A stretch of 59,244 nucleotides of DNA from Legionella drancourtii LLAP12 (GTDB taxonomy: Bacteria; Pseudomonadota; Gammaproteobacteria; Legionellales; Legionellaceae): the NCBI RefSeq assembly GCF_000162755.2, contig NZ_JH413817.1, positions 137,550 to 196,793 of the forward strand, given 5' to 3'. How positions within the stretch are numbered: position 1 is the first letter of the stretch; each line of letters starts with the position of its first letter. Below the pieces are notes generated by a model. That model was given only the letters and a program-made list of their open reading frames with translations. It had not been told where the DNA came from and searched no databases. Shown here one piece after another: positions 25,117 to 33,250 of this stretch. The position numbers and the translations under genes are program-made.

Positions 25117-27354
25117 ATGTTAGATAGAGCCAGTGTAGTTGATGAACAATTTGTTAAAAGAGTACAACAAGCTGATTTCCCTATTCCTAATAGTATCATC
25201 AGCTTGGAAACAGCCGAGTTGGATAAAAAAACAGCCATCGATCTGTTTGACTCGCAGATTAAGTCGCGATTATTGGATTTAATTGCCAGGCAGCTTAAAG
25301 AAAAAGGCTTATCTTTTTATACTATAGGCAGTAGCGGGCATGAAGGAAATGCTCTTATAGGCCAGGTTTTTCGCCCTGAAGATATGGCCTTTTTACATTA
25401 CCGTAGTGGCGCCTTCTACATCCAGCGTGCGAAAAAAGTGCCAGGTGTTGATGGGGTCAGGGATATCTTATTGTCTTTAGTTGCTGCAGCCTGTGACCCG
25501 ATTTCAGGTGGTCGTCATAAGGTTTTTGGTTCAGTGCCTTTAAATATCCCACCACAAACCTCAACCATTGCCTCACATTTACCCAAAGCTTTAGGCGCTG
25601 CTTTATCCATTAAATGTGCAAAAGACATAGCGTTTCCTGGTAGCTTAAATCCAGACTCGGTGGTTCTTTGTTCTTTTGGTGATGCATCAACGAACCATGC
25701 ATCTGCACAGACGACCTTCAATGCATGTTCTTGGATAGCACAACAGCATTATCCTTTACCTATCGTATTTATTTGTGAAGATAATGGCATTGGTATTTCC
25801 GTCCGCACCCCAACAAATTGGATTGCGCAATCAATCGGTGCGCGTCCAGGTATTCATTACATTGCCTGTGATGGGCTAAATATTGCCGATGTTTACGCTA
25901 AAGCACAAGAGGCAGAGTATTTAGCACGCATCAAAAAACAACCTGTATTTTTACACATGCGCTGTGTGCGTCTATTGGGGCATGCCGGCTCGGATATTGA
26001 GTCGCAATACCTGACCCAGGCAGAAATAGAGTTTACTGAATCACATGATCCTTTATTGCATACCGCCGGCATACTTTATCGCGAAGGCTGGATGACGCAA
26101 GAAGCCATTATTAGTCTTTATGACAGTAATAAAGACTTAATTGAAGCGAAGGCGGCAGAAGCGATTCGCCAACCGCGAATGGAAAGCGCAGAAGTAATTA
26201 TGGCCTCACTTACGCCCAAGGTCGCCAAAAAACAAAGTTATACTCTTCCTAATGAAATAAAGCGTGCTGCTGTATTTGGTAATGCTTATCCGCAGTTAGC
26301 GCAAAAACGTAATTTATGTCAGCACATTAATTTTGCGTTGACGGATTTACTGGCCCAGTATCCCAATATGCTGGTATTTGGTGAGGATGTTGGTAAGAAA
26401 GGTGGGGTTTATCGGGTTACCGCTGATTTACAGGCACGTTTTGGCAAGCGCCGCGTATTTGATACGATTCTTGATGAGACGACTATTTTAGGAACCGCGA
26501 TTGGCTTAGCTCATAATGGCTTTATCCCTGTTCCTGAGATTCAGTTCTTGGCCTATTTACATAATGCAGAAGACCAATTGCGCGGTGAGGCATCGACCTT
26601 ATCCTTTTTTTCCGGTGGGCAATACCAAAATCCGATGGTCATCCGCATTGCATCTCTTGCTTATCAAAAAGGTTTTGGTGGCCATTTCCATAATGATAAT
26701 TCCATTGCAGTCTTGCGTGATTTGCCTGGCGTGATTGTGGCAAGCCCCTCTAATGGTCCTGATGCTGCTAAAATGTTACGGACTTGCATGCGTTTAGCTT
26801 ATGAGGAAGGACGCATAGTCGTATTTTTAGAGCCTATAGCCTTATATATGACTAAAGATTTACATGAAACTGGTGATAATGGTTGGCTATTTGATTATCC
26901 TGCGCCACAGGCATTAATTGAACCTGGCGAAGTTGGCGTGTATGGTGAAGGTGCTACTGTTATTTTAACTTATGCCAATGGCTATTATTTATCGCGCCAG
27001 GCTGCGAAAGTATTGCAAGACGAACATAATATCAATGTAAAAATTGTTGATTTACGTTGGCTAAGTCCTTTGCCTGAAGACGCCATTTTACAAGAAATAG
27101 CGCAAGCGAAGAACGTGCTTATTGTGGATGAAGGCCGACAAAGCGGCTCAGTGAGTGAAGGGTTAATCACATTATTAGTGGAAAAAGCAACCTCTAGTTT
27201 GCAAATCAAACGGATTACCGGTAAGGATTGTTTTATTCCATTAGGGACTGCTTGGCACTATTTATTGCCCAGTAAGGAAAGTATCATTGACGCAGTAATT
27301 GCGCTACGGTCAGAGAAAAAGGAGATAGAAATTGGACGACTTGTTGTTTCTTGA
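25117..27354 (+). CDS. Thiamine-diphosphate 2-oxoacid dehydrogenase E1, alpha and beta subunits fused
   Basis: 745 residues from the ATG at 25117 (AGGA 7 nt upstream; the GTG at 25111 is too close to it). The N-terminal half is E1-alpha-like: SSGHEGNALIGQ, RSGAFYIQRAKK, and the ThDP/magnesium motif CSFGDASTNHA followed by CEDNGIGISVRTP. The C-terminal half (from about 405) is E1-beta-like: VFGEDVGKKGGVYRVT, DTILDETTILGTAIGLA, PEIQFLAYLHNAEDQLRGEA and the end DLRWLSPLPEDAILQEIA. Free-standing branched-chain or pyruvate E1 enzymes use two chains; here one chain carries both. It overlaps the glutaryl-CoA dehydrogenase gene, which suggests its product feeds that pathway. No E2/E3 gene is nearby. 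Confidence 0.87.
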   Translation: MLDRASVVDEQFVKRVQQADFPIPNSIISLETAELDKKTAIDLFDSQIKSRLLDLIARQLKEKGLSFYTIGSSGHEGNALIGQVFRPEDMAFLHYRSGAFYIQRAKKVPGVDGVRDILLSLVAAACDPISGGRHKVFGSVPLNIPPQTSTIASHLPKALGAALSIKCAKDIAFPGSLNPDSVVLCSFGDASTNHASAQTTFNACSWIAQQHYPLPIVFICEDNGIGISVRTPTNWIAQSIGARPGIHYIACDGLNIADVYAKAQEAEYLARIKKQPVFLHMRCVRLLGHAGSDIESQYLTQAEIEFTESHDPLLHTAGILYREGWMTQEAIISLYDSNKDLIEAKAAEAIRQPRMESAEVIMASLTPKVAKKQSYTLPNEIKRAAVFGNAYPQLAQKRNLCQHINFALTDLLAQYPNMLVFGEDVGKKGGVYRVTADLQARFGKRRVFDTILDETTILGTAIGLAHNGFIPVPEIQFLAYLHNAEDQLRGEASTLSFFSGGQYQNPMVIRIASLAYQKGFGGHFHNDNSIAVLRDLPGVIVASPSNGPDAAKMLRTCMRLAYEEGRIVVFLEPIALYMTKDLHETGDNGWLFDYPAPQALIEPGEVGVYGEGATVILTYANGYYLSRQAAKVLQDEHNINVKIVDLRWLSPLPEDAILQEIAQAKNVLIVDEGRQSGSVSEGLITLLVEKATSSLQIKRITGKDCFIPLGTAWHYLLPSKESIIDAVIALRSEKKEIEIGRLVVS

Positions 27355-28489
27355 TGAACAATTGCAAGATGATGAACGAATGATACGCGACAGTGTTGCG
27401 CGGTTTGTACGTAATGATGTAATACCGTTGATGGCTGAGTCTTTTGAACACGCACAATTTCCACGTGAATTGATTCGTAAATCAGCAGAGTTAGGCTTAT
27501 TAGGTTTAACCTTACCTGCGGAATATGGTGGTGCCGAAGCGTCTTATGTCGCTTATGGTTTAGTGTGTCAAGAATTAGAAAAGGGTGATAGTGGCCTGCG
27601 TAGTTTTGTTTCCGTACAAAGTTCTTTATGTATGTATCCAATTTTTCGCTACGGTAGTGAAGAGCAGCGGGTGCGTTATTTGCCCGGCATGGCCACTGGT
27701 GAAATCATCGGCTGTTTTGGCTTAACAGAACCCGATGCGGGCTCTGATCCAGCCAGTATGCGCACTAATGCTAAAAAAGTAGACGGTGGCTGGCGTTTAA
27801 ATGGTGCCAAAATGTGGATCACCAATGCACCGATTGCCGACATTGCTATTGTCTGGGCAAAAACGGATGCGGGTATTCGTGGTTTTATTGTCGATACTAA
27901 GTCCGAAGGCGTGCGTTGTCCGGAAATTAAATTAAAAATGTCCTTACGTGCCTCAATTACTGGTGAATTGGTTTTTGATAACGTGTTTGTTCGTGATGAA
28001 AATTTATTGCCTGGCAGCGAAAAAGGTTTGGGGGCGGCATTAAGTTGCTTGAGCCAGGCTCGATATGGCATTGCCTGGGGTGCTATAGGCGCCGCGATAG
28101 AGTGCTTTGATATCACCAGTAATTATCTGCTAGAGCGTAAACAATTTGATAAACCACTCGCTTCATTCCAGATCATTCAAAAAGACCTTGCAGATATGTA
28201 TACTGAAATTATTAAAGCCCAATGCCTGAACTTACACGTTGGTCGCTTGAAAGATGAAAAACGTGAAACACCAACGATGATTTCACTTGTGAAAGGGAAT
28301 TCTTGTCGTGAGGCATTGAAAATTGCCAGAAAATGCAGGAATCTATTAGGAGGGAATGGAATTAGTTTAGAGTATCATGTTATACGACATATGCTTAATT
28401 TAGAATCAGTCTTCACTTATGAAGGTACGGACAATGTCCATACTTTGGTACTAGGAAAACATATAACCGGAATTAATGCTTTTGGTTAA
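27332..28489 (+). CDS. gcdH: Glutaryl-CoA dehydrogenase (acyl-CoA dehydrogenase family)
   Basis: 385 residues, starting at a TTG behind AAGGAGAT, 23 nt inside the E1 gene. It matches human glutaryl-CoA dehydrogenase block by block: SVQSSL, YGSEEQR, GCFGLTEPDAGSDP, SLRASITGELVFD, QARYGIAWGAIGA, LGGNGISLEYHVIRH and the catalytic Glu in FTYEGTDNVH. The Arg of GLRSFVSVQSS corresponds to the Arg that binds the glutaryl carboxylate. It oxidises and decarboxylates glutaryl-CoA to crotonyl-CoA in lysine/tryptophan breakdown, using FAD. Confidence 0.92.
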   Translation: MDDLLFLDEQLQDDERMIRDSVARFVRNDVIPLMAESFEHAQFPRELIRKSAELGLLGLTLPAEYGGAEASYVAYGLVCQELEKGDSGLRSFVSVQSSLCMYPIFRYGSEEQRVRYLPGMATGEIIGCFGLTEPDAGSDPASMRTNAKKVDGGWRLNGAKMWITNAPIADIAIVWAKTDAGIRGFIVDTKSEGVRCPEIKLKMSLRASITGELVFDNVFVRDENLLPGSEKGLGAALSCLSQARYGIAWGAIGAAIECFDITSNYLLERKQFDKPLASFQIIQKDLADMYTEIIKAQCLNLHVGRLKDEKRETPTMISLVKGNSCREALKIARKCRNLLGGNGISLEYHVIRHMLNLESVFTYEGTDNVHTLVLGKHITGINAFG

Positions 28490-28522
28490 ACGTAACTATT
28501 CAGCATTCCTACTCAATGATCT

Positions 28523-28556
28523 CCTCTTCCATCCGTGGGAGAGGGGGTGGAAGAGG
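28523..28556 (+). terminator. Hairpin after gcdH
   Basis: CCTCTTCCA (28523-28531) and TGGAAGAGG (28548-28556) form a perfect 9-bp stem with a 16-nt interior that is itself G-rich. It lies 34 nt after the stop of gcdH. No T-run follows, so termination is likely but not textbook; it could equally be a repeat element. Confidence 0.4.
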
Positions 28557-28698
28557 GCGCAGTTTGTACCAAAGTCTCTCTCGCCATACTTCCTCACACA
28601 GGGAGCAGAAGTGGATAGTAACGCTTTAACAAAGCTCTTTTATTGGCTTTAAAGCGGAAGTTCCTGCCAGTTTAATTGCAACTTACAGGAGTATCACT

Positions 28699-29055
28699 AT
28701 GTCTAAAATGATTTTAAAAAAAACTTTAACTTTAAGTTTGTTTGCATTAAGCATGTCGGCCCAGGCTGAAATCAATAAAGAACTATTAGCCAACCGCTGC
28801 TATGAACTGGCCCAAACGGTTACCTCCCTGGTTCCTAGCCAACACAATCCTACCTGTGTTGATAAACTGTATCTAGCCTCTATGCAAATGAATACCGCTG
28901 GCGCATTAATTTTAGACGACTCGACTGCAGCAGCAAAACAAATCATTAGCAACGCGGTTTCTGCACTACAATACGCCGAATTAACCAGCTGCAAACAATA
29001 CATTCAAATCTCCCATTCAAAACTTGAAGCGAATAAACTGAAACACATGTTATAG
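28699..29055 (+). CDS. Small secreted protein of unknown function
   Basis: 118 residues. ACAGGAG ribosome site before the ATG; a clean Sec signal peptide ending SMSAQA|E (about residue 23). The mature part is all-helical in appearance with four Cys (NRCYELA, NPTCVD, ELTSCKQ and more), which could form disulphides in the periplasm. Single gene; not recognised. Confidence 0.75.
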   Translation: MSKMILKKTLTLSLFALSMSAQAEINKELLANRCYELAQTVTSLVPSQHNPTCVDKLYLASMQMNTAGALILDDSTAAAKQIISNAVSALQYAELTSCKQYIQISHSKLEANKLKHML

Positions 29056-29071
29056 GCAATAAAACAAGTTT

Positions 29072-29125
29072 GAGGTGTTCATGTTGAAATTTATCGTATC
29101 TCAACACCTCAACCCCCTTGTTATT
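29072..29125 (+). terminator. Hairpin between the secreted-protein gene and tRNA-Pro
   Basis: GAGGTGTT (29072-29079) pairs with AACACCTC (29103-29110); AAACAAG just before the left arm and CTTGTT after the right arm extend the symmetry, and TTATTTT follows. This is a plausible intrinsic terminator for the upstream gene. Confidence 0.5.
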
Positions 29126-29157
29126 TTCGTCAGACTTAGTTATTATTTGCCACCAAT

Positions 29158-29234
29158 CGGGGCGTAGCGCAGCCTGGTAGCGTACTAGCATGGGGTGCTA
29201 GTGGTCGAAGGTTCAAATCCTTCCGTCCCGACCA
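29158..29234 (+). tRNA. tRNA-Pro (anticodon GGG)
   Basis: 77 nt including an encoded CCA. Acceptor CGGGGCG pairs with CGTCCCG (one G-U), followed by A-CCA. D-arm GCGCAGCCTGGTAGCG, anticodon stem CTAGC/GCTAG around the loop ATGGGGT (anticodon GGG, reading CCC), and T-arm AAGGTTCAAATCCTT all fold. The conjugative element begins directly after its 3' end, so this gene is the likely attachment site; the last ~25 nt would be the att core. Legionella elements are known to use tRNA-Pro. Confidence 0.95.
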
Positions 29235-29281
29235 AGCCCAGCAAGGGGTTATAGAATCTCTTCCTCATTAGAAACACCTCT

Positions 29282-29304
29282 TGGCTACACTTATGGCTAC
29301 ACTT
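29282..29304. repeat. Tandem 11-bp repeat next to tRNA-Pro, possible integrase arm sites
   Basis: TGGCTACACTT occurs at 29282-29292 and again at 29294-29304, separated by one A, starting 48 nt beyond the tRNA. Short direct repeats at this distance from a tRNA att core are the usual layout of arm-type sites for tyrosine integrases. No integrase gene lies here; it may be at the other end of the element. Inference from position only. Confidence 0.45.
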
Positions 29305-29382
29305 TTAAATAGATTGTTTGCTTTATAATACCTACTTAACCCAGTATACTTCAAAAAAAACTCTATTGATAAGGCTCTTCCT

Positions 29383-29973
29383 ATGACAAATTGCGGATGT
29401 CATCCTACCGCCACGACCCTTGCAGAACGAAAAGTTTTAATTATTGCTTTGATTCTTAATGCTTCTATGTTCGTTGTAGGGTTGATTGCTGGGGTGTTAG
29501 CAGAATCAACAAGCCTTCTAGCAGACTCTTTGGATATGCTTGCTGATGCAGCGGCATATTCTATTGCATTGTATGCAATAGGACGTAGTCAACGTTTCAA
29601 AGGTATAGCTGCTACATTAAGCGGAGTATTATTATTGGTTCTTGGTACGGGTGTATTAATTGAAGTTATACGGCGTGCTTGGCTAGGTAGTTTTCCTGAA
29701 AGTACAACCATAATTACGATTGCTTGTATTTCATTAATCGTAAATGTGAATGTGCTTCGCTTATTAAAAGGGTTTCGTAAAGGAGAAGCGCATTTACGTG
29801 CAGCTTGGCTTTTCACTCGAGCGGATGTCATTATAAATTTAGGGGTGATTTTTTCTGGGATATTGGTTGCATTAACAAAATCACGTTATCCAGATTTAAT
29901 TGTTGGATTTTTCGTTGGTCTTTATGTGATAAAAGAAGCCTATGAAATACTTGGTGATGCTCGGAAAATTTAA
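29383..29973 (+). CDS. Short CDF-type cation transporter lacking the cytosolic domain
   Basis: 196 residues with about five or six membrane helices. LLADSLDMLADAAAYSIALY in the second helix matches the metal-site signature of cation diffusion facilitators (usual H/DxxxD), and FTRADVIINLGVI corresponds to the fifth-helix metal site. The N-terminal NCGCHPT could also bind metal. Full-size CDF proteins have a C-terminal cytosolic dimer domain of about 80 residues that is absent here. First gene of the element after tRNA-Pro; metal (Zn, Co, Cd or other) cannot be told. Confidence 0.8.
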   Translation: MTNCGCHPTATTLAERKVLIIALILNASMFVVGLIAGVLAESTSLLADSLDMLADAAAYSIALYAIGRSQRFKGIAATLSGVLLLVLGTGVLIEVIRRAWLGSFPESTTIITIACISLIVNVNVLRLLKGFRKGEAHLRAAWLFTRADVIINLGVIFSGILVALTKSRYPDLIVGFFVGLYVIKEAYEILGDARKI

Positions 29974-30168
29974 AACACCTAAACTCACCAAAAAAATGAT
30001 TTGTTTGGGCTGCACTCACTAACCACAAAAAGTTGTGTCATAACTTATCTTTCTATTAAACAAATACCTCGATCACGCGAGCAATAATATAGTGGGCAGC
30101 TACAGCAAATTTATAATGGGAGATGATTTTGTGAACAAGATTACTGTAACTCATATAAAGGTTTAGAA

Positions 30169-30405
30169 ATGTTATCAGAAACAATTTTATATGGAAAATA
30201 CCGGCATTATAAAACCGAAAATCTGTATGAAATCATTGGCCACGCCCGTCATAGTGAAACATGTGAGGATATGGTGGTGTATAGAGCCCTATACCACTGC
30301 CATGAGTTTGGGGAGAATCAGCTTTGGGTCCGTCCTAAGCAGATGTTTTTTGAGCAAGTCATGCATAATGGACAAACGGTCCCTCGATTTCAACGAATAG
30401 AGTAA
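30169..30405 (+). CDS. DUF1653 protein
   Basis: 78 residues. YGKYRHYKTENLYEIIGHAR, then HSETCEDMVVYRALYHC and LWVRPKQMFFEQV are the signature of the small DUF1653 family, a beta-rich single domain that is common on chromosomes and mobile elements. AAAGG precedes the ATG. Function not known. Confidence 0.85.
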   Translation: MLSETILYGKYRHYKTENLYEIIGHARHSETCEDMVVYRALYHCHEFGENQLWVRPKQMFFEQVMHNGQTVPRFQRIE

Positions 30406-30464
30406 AAATAAAATGACAAAAAACAGGCTATTGTAACCTGTTTGCTGTTATTTTTTAGTTCGTA

Positions 30465-30680
30465 TTAAATGGCCACTTCTGTTTCTTCCTGTTTGATATT
30501 ATTATTAATCCATTGTTCGATGCTTTCTATATGCCAAGCTAAGGTAGTTCCATTTAATTTAACTGGTCTTGGGAATTTACCAATTAACCACCAACGTCTT
30601 ATAGTTAACCGATCTCGACCAAGGATCTGCTCAAGGTCACTGATAAATAAAATTTGTTGCTTGAATTCAGTATGTTGCAT
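30465..30680 (-). CDS. alpA: AlpA-like DNA-binding regulator / excisionase
   Basis: 71 residues. A MerR-type helix-turn-helix near the N-terminus (LEQILGRDRLTIRRWW) followed by FPRPVKLNGTTLAWHIESIEQWI matches the AlpA family, which activates integrase genes or acts as excisionase in prophages and integrative elements. AGGGA precedes the ATG. Its upstream region carries the palindrome CTCGAATCGAG (30744-30754) shared with the lvrA promoter, suggesting control by LvrR. Confidence 0.85.
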   Translation of the reverse strand: MQHTEFKQQILFISDLEQILGRDRLTIRRWWLIGKFPRPVKLNGTTLAWHIESIEQWINNNIKQEETEVAI

Positions 30681-30743
30681 GATAATTCCCTGTCCTATTA
30701 TTACTTATCAACATTTTTCTTGAATATATCCATTTTAAAAATG

Positions 30744-30754
30744 CTCGAATCGAG
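30744..30754. promoter_or_regulatory. Palindromic operator CTCGAATCGAG, candidate LvrR site 1
   Basis: Eleven-base perfect palindrome 63 nt upstream of the alpA start and 128 nt upstream of the borosin precursor start. A second half site, ATATCGAGTATT (30768-30779), lies about 24 nt away. The same palindrome with the central base changed (CTCGATTCGAG) lies in the lvrR-lvrA promoter at 38835-38845, and CGAGTATT follows both the 30771 and 38841 cores. This is the pattern expected of one repressor controlling both ends of the element. Confidence 0.65.
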
Positions 30755-30882
30755 TAGTTATTTAATCATATCGAGTATTAGCATGCAATAATTATTCTTC
30801 AAATTTTTTTATAAGCGCTATACCTTTGCTCGTTTTGTTTATACAATTGACTACGGGATCTATTATTACAGAGGAAATAGGG

Positions 30883-31047
30883 ATGAATTTACTAGATGTA
30901 ATAGAAAAGGCAGTAGGTAGTGAGTATTTCGATAATGCTGAATGTTCAGAATCATGTTTAGCAATGCAGGAAGCAAGCATGAATATAGAGCTTTCTTTAA
31001 ATCAATCTCAACAACCTAATGCAAACAAAGTTGTAACCATTAAGTAA
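30883..31047 (+). CDS. Putative borosin precursor peptide
   Basis: 54 residues from the ATG at 30883, which has a strong AGAGGA site 7 nt upstream; the in-frame TTG at 30826 has none. It begins MNLLDVIEKAVGSEYFDNAE (amphipathic helix), a middle with two Cys (AECSESC), a Gln/Asn-rich spacer and the tail NKVVTIK. Split borosins have a separate small precursor with a helical recognition part and a C-terminal core rich in Val, Ile and Thr, which the methyltransferase N-methylates on the backbone; this peptide fits that plan and sits 4 nt before the methyltransferase gene. No homologue was searched for. Precursor role is inference from position, length and tail composition. Confidence 0.7.
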   Translation: MNLLDVIEKAVGSEYFDNAECSESCLAMQEASMNIELSLNQSQQPNANKVVTIK

Positions 31048-31051
31048 TTAA

Positions 31052-31852
31052 ATGCACACACTTATTGTAGTAGGTTCTGGGATCAAGTCGATTGCTCATT
31101 TAACTGAAGAGACCAAAGTAGTTATTCAAAAGGCGGATAAGGTTCTTTATTTAGTAAATGAAGAAAACTTAAAGTCTTGGATTCAGCGAGAAGCTAAAGA
31201 GGCTGAATCTTTGGAACCTATTTATTTTAATTTTGATAAAAGAGCTGATTCTTATCATCAAATAACCACTCATATTGTTAACGAATATCAAAAAGCTAAA
31301 ACTCTTTGTGTAGTTTTATATGGTCATCCAACAGTATTTGCCGAGTCCGCTTTGAATGCAGTGAAAATGATCAAAGCAGACAATGGAAATGCGTTAATAT
31401 TGCCGGCAGTATCATCTATGGATTGTCTTTTTTCTGATTTACAAATTGATCCGGGGGAGCAGGGTTGTTTTGTAATGGATGCGACTGAGCTATTAATTTA
31501 TGAAAGGCAAGTTGATATATATGCACACAATATTTTTTGGCAAATTTCAAATTTGGGAATGCACGATATAAAGTACTCTCAAAAATTAGATATTTTATGT
31601 GGTTATTTATTAAATTATTATCCTGAAAATACGCTTGTTTGCATTTATGAGGCAGCTGTTCTGCCTTTGCAAAAACCACGAATTGAGTGGATTAAACTGC
31701 AGGAACTTAAGCAAGTAGAGATTAAACCGATATCTACTCTTTATATTCCCCCTATTGCTCAAAAAGCTATAAGTAAAAAATACCTAGAGCTTTTAGGAAT
31801 GGATATTCAAAACTTTAAATTATCTACTGAGTCGTACACATCCTCGAAATAA
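31052..31852 (+). CDS. Borosin-type peptide alpha-N-methyltransferase (OphMA family)
   Basis: 266 residues, tetrapyrrole-methylase fold. It parallels the fungal borosin enzyme OphMA from end to end: LIVVGSGIKSI (4-14) for LTIVGTGIESI, KRADSYHQ (63-70) for KSRMDTYTQ with Arg64 and Tyr68 at the catalytic Arg72 and Tyr76 positions, LYGHPTVFA (89-97) for FYGHPGVFV, LPAVSSMDCLFSDLQIDP (117-134) for LPGVSAEDCLYADLCIDP, and TLYIPP. Unlike OphMA it ends after the methyltransferase domain and has no fused substrate tail, as in split borosins. It would transfer methyl groups from SAM to backbone amides of the 54-residue peptide. No clear ribosome site precedes the ATG, so translation probably depends on the precursor gene ending 4 nt upstream. 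Confidence 0.85.
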   Translation: MHTLIVVGSGIKSIAHLTEETKVVIQKADKVLYLVNEENLKSWIQREAKEAESLEPIYFNFDKRADSYHQITTHIVNEYQKAKTLCVVLYGHPTVFAESALNAVKMIKADNGNALILPAVSSMDCLFSDLQIDPGEQGCFVMDATELLIYERQVDIYAHNIFWQISNLGMHDIKYSQKLDILCGYLLNYYPENTLVCIYEAAVLPLQKPRIEWIKLQELKQVEIKPISTLYIPPIAQKAISKKYLELLGMDIQNFKLSTESYTSSK

Positions 31853-33121
31853 TTTAGCATCGCCTGAGAAGTTGGTGTTGTTATCACAATACGAGAATGA
31901 AAACCGTTTATCTGATTCTAAAAGATCAACGGGGTTTCTTATTATCTGTTTTCCTGTTGATTTATAATGATAAAAAGAAAATTCAGTATCTTTACTAACA
32001 TGATAAAGAGGACTACCAAAGGCGTCACTATTCTCTTCAGTGAACTCGTCTTGATAAGCAAATAAAACATTTTTTAGTGTTTCGAGTTCGGTCAATGTGC
32101 TATTACTTTGATTTGTTTTAAATGTGTTTATTTTAGAAAAAGGGCACTGTAAGGGATAGTAAACACTATCATTTTCTTCATTTAGGGAAGAAGGCACCAT
32201 TATCGTTGGGGTATACTCAAGACCGTAACATTCATTATAAGCTTTCTGGATATCCTGGATTGGAAAATATTGTTCATCAACTGCTGGTTTTACACCAATG
32301 CCGGCTCCCATACAGATATTAAAGACATATTTTGCAGTATCCATTATAAAAGGAGTTGGTCGGAATCGATTGATTTTCTTTGCACTGAGAAACAAATCAT
32401 TACAGGAGGTATCATATGTATTCTGCATTAATTTTTTTCTTAATGACTCTGAAAAATATAGTTTTAATTTAAGCCATTGTTCATTATTCTTAACTTGCTC
32501 AATAAATTGCTCAGAAAAATAAAGAATTTCACTTTGCCAGTTACTTAAAGTATTTTTATTTTGTAGGATTTCTTTGAAAATAAGGTAATGCTCATAAGGC
32601 GACTTAGGGGCAGGTAATGATACATTAAAATATTTTTGAATTTTTGTATGTCTTCTTTGACATCCTATATTGGGGAGTAAAAAAGAAGATAAGGCACCTG
32701 AGGATACCGATAAAATATTATTATCAACCGTCTGATCTTCATCAAATATAACTTGCATGTTAAAAATGGCACCTGGTCCCTGTACGCAATCAGGAAAGAT
32801 TCTTTGATTTTCCCCAAAATAATGCCATTCACAATATTTATCTAAAATCATCCCTAAAGGAAGACTATTCTTTCCATATCCCAAGTGTTGAAATAATTCG
32901 TTGCTCGTATGTGTACTATCAATTTTTTCTAATCTCCCTGATTCTGTTGGTAAGTATGCATGATTTTTAATACCAAAATGTTCGCCAAAATCATATTGAG
33001 CAAGAAAAAAAGGAATGTCCCCTCCTGGAGTAATCTGCTCAATTACCTCGTAAATAGAAGGGTTGATAGTTCTTACTTTATTTTTGATTTCATCCCATGA
33101 AACTCGCTTAATTTTGTTCAT
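31820..33121 (-). CDS. Unknown 433-residue protein of the borosin locus
   Basis: 433 residues from the ATG at 33121 (AAGG upstream; a longer start adds 9 residues). It is convergent with the methyltransferase gene and overlaps its last 33 nt. No signal peptide or membrane segment. Features: GDIPFFLAQYDFGEHFG near 35-50, an aromatic-rich LDKYCEWHYFGENQRIFPDC (about 95-115), a polar helical middle, ICMGAGIGVKPAVDEQYFP (about 280-298) and a Cys-containing C-terminus. I do not recognise a family. Its place between the methyltransferase and the transporter makes a maturation, leader-removal or immunity role possible, but that is guesswork. Confidence 0.7.
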   Translation of the reverse strand: MNKIKRVSWDEIKNKVRTINPSIYEVIEQITPGGDIPFFLAQYDFGEHFGIKNHAYLPTESGRLEKIDSTHTSNELFQHLGYGKNSLPLGMILDKYCEWHYFGENQRIFPDCVQGPGAIFNMQVIFDEDQTVDNNILSVSSGALSSFLLPNIGCQRRHTKIQKYFNVSLPAPKSPYEHYLIFKEILQNKNTLSNWQSEILYFSEQFIEQVKNNEQWLKLKLYFSESLRKKLMQNTYDTSCNDLFLSAKKINRFRPTPFIMDTAKYVFNICMGAGIGVKPAVDEQYFPIQDIQKAYNECYGLEYTPTIMVPSSLNEENDSVYYPLQCPFSKINTFKTNQSNSTLTELETLKNVLFAYQDEFTEENSDAFGSPLYHVSKDTEFSFYHYKSTGKQIIRNPVDLLESDKRFSFSYCDNNTNFSGDAKLFRGCVRLSR

Positions 33122-33250
33122 TCCTAAAAACCTTATAAAACAAAGCACTTACAAATACCGCAATTTTATACAAGTAAATACATGTAAAAAAAATTTAATA
33201 CTAGCCAATTTTAATGGTAGAGTCACCACTAAAAGGACTTAGGAAATAAA

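Noticed and set aside
27676-28116. 146-codon minus-strand frame inside gcdH
   Set aside because: Antisense shadow of a conserved enzyme, with no ribosome site.
31052-31852. Cobalamin/sirohaem tetrapyrrole methylase
   Set aside because: Fold is shared, but the VSSMDCLFSDLQIDP, YGHPTVFA and TLYIPP blocks and the Arg64/Tyr68 pair follow borosin enzymes; no cobalamin genes are nearby.
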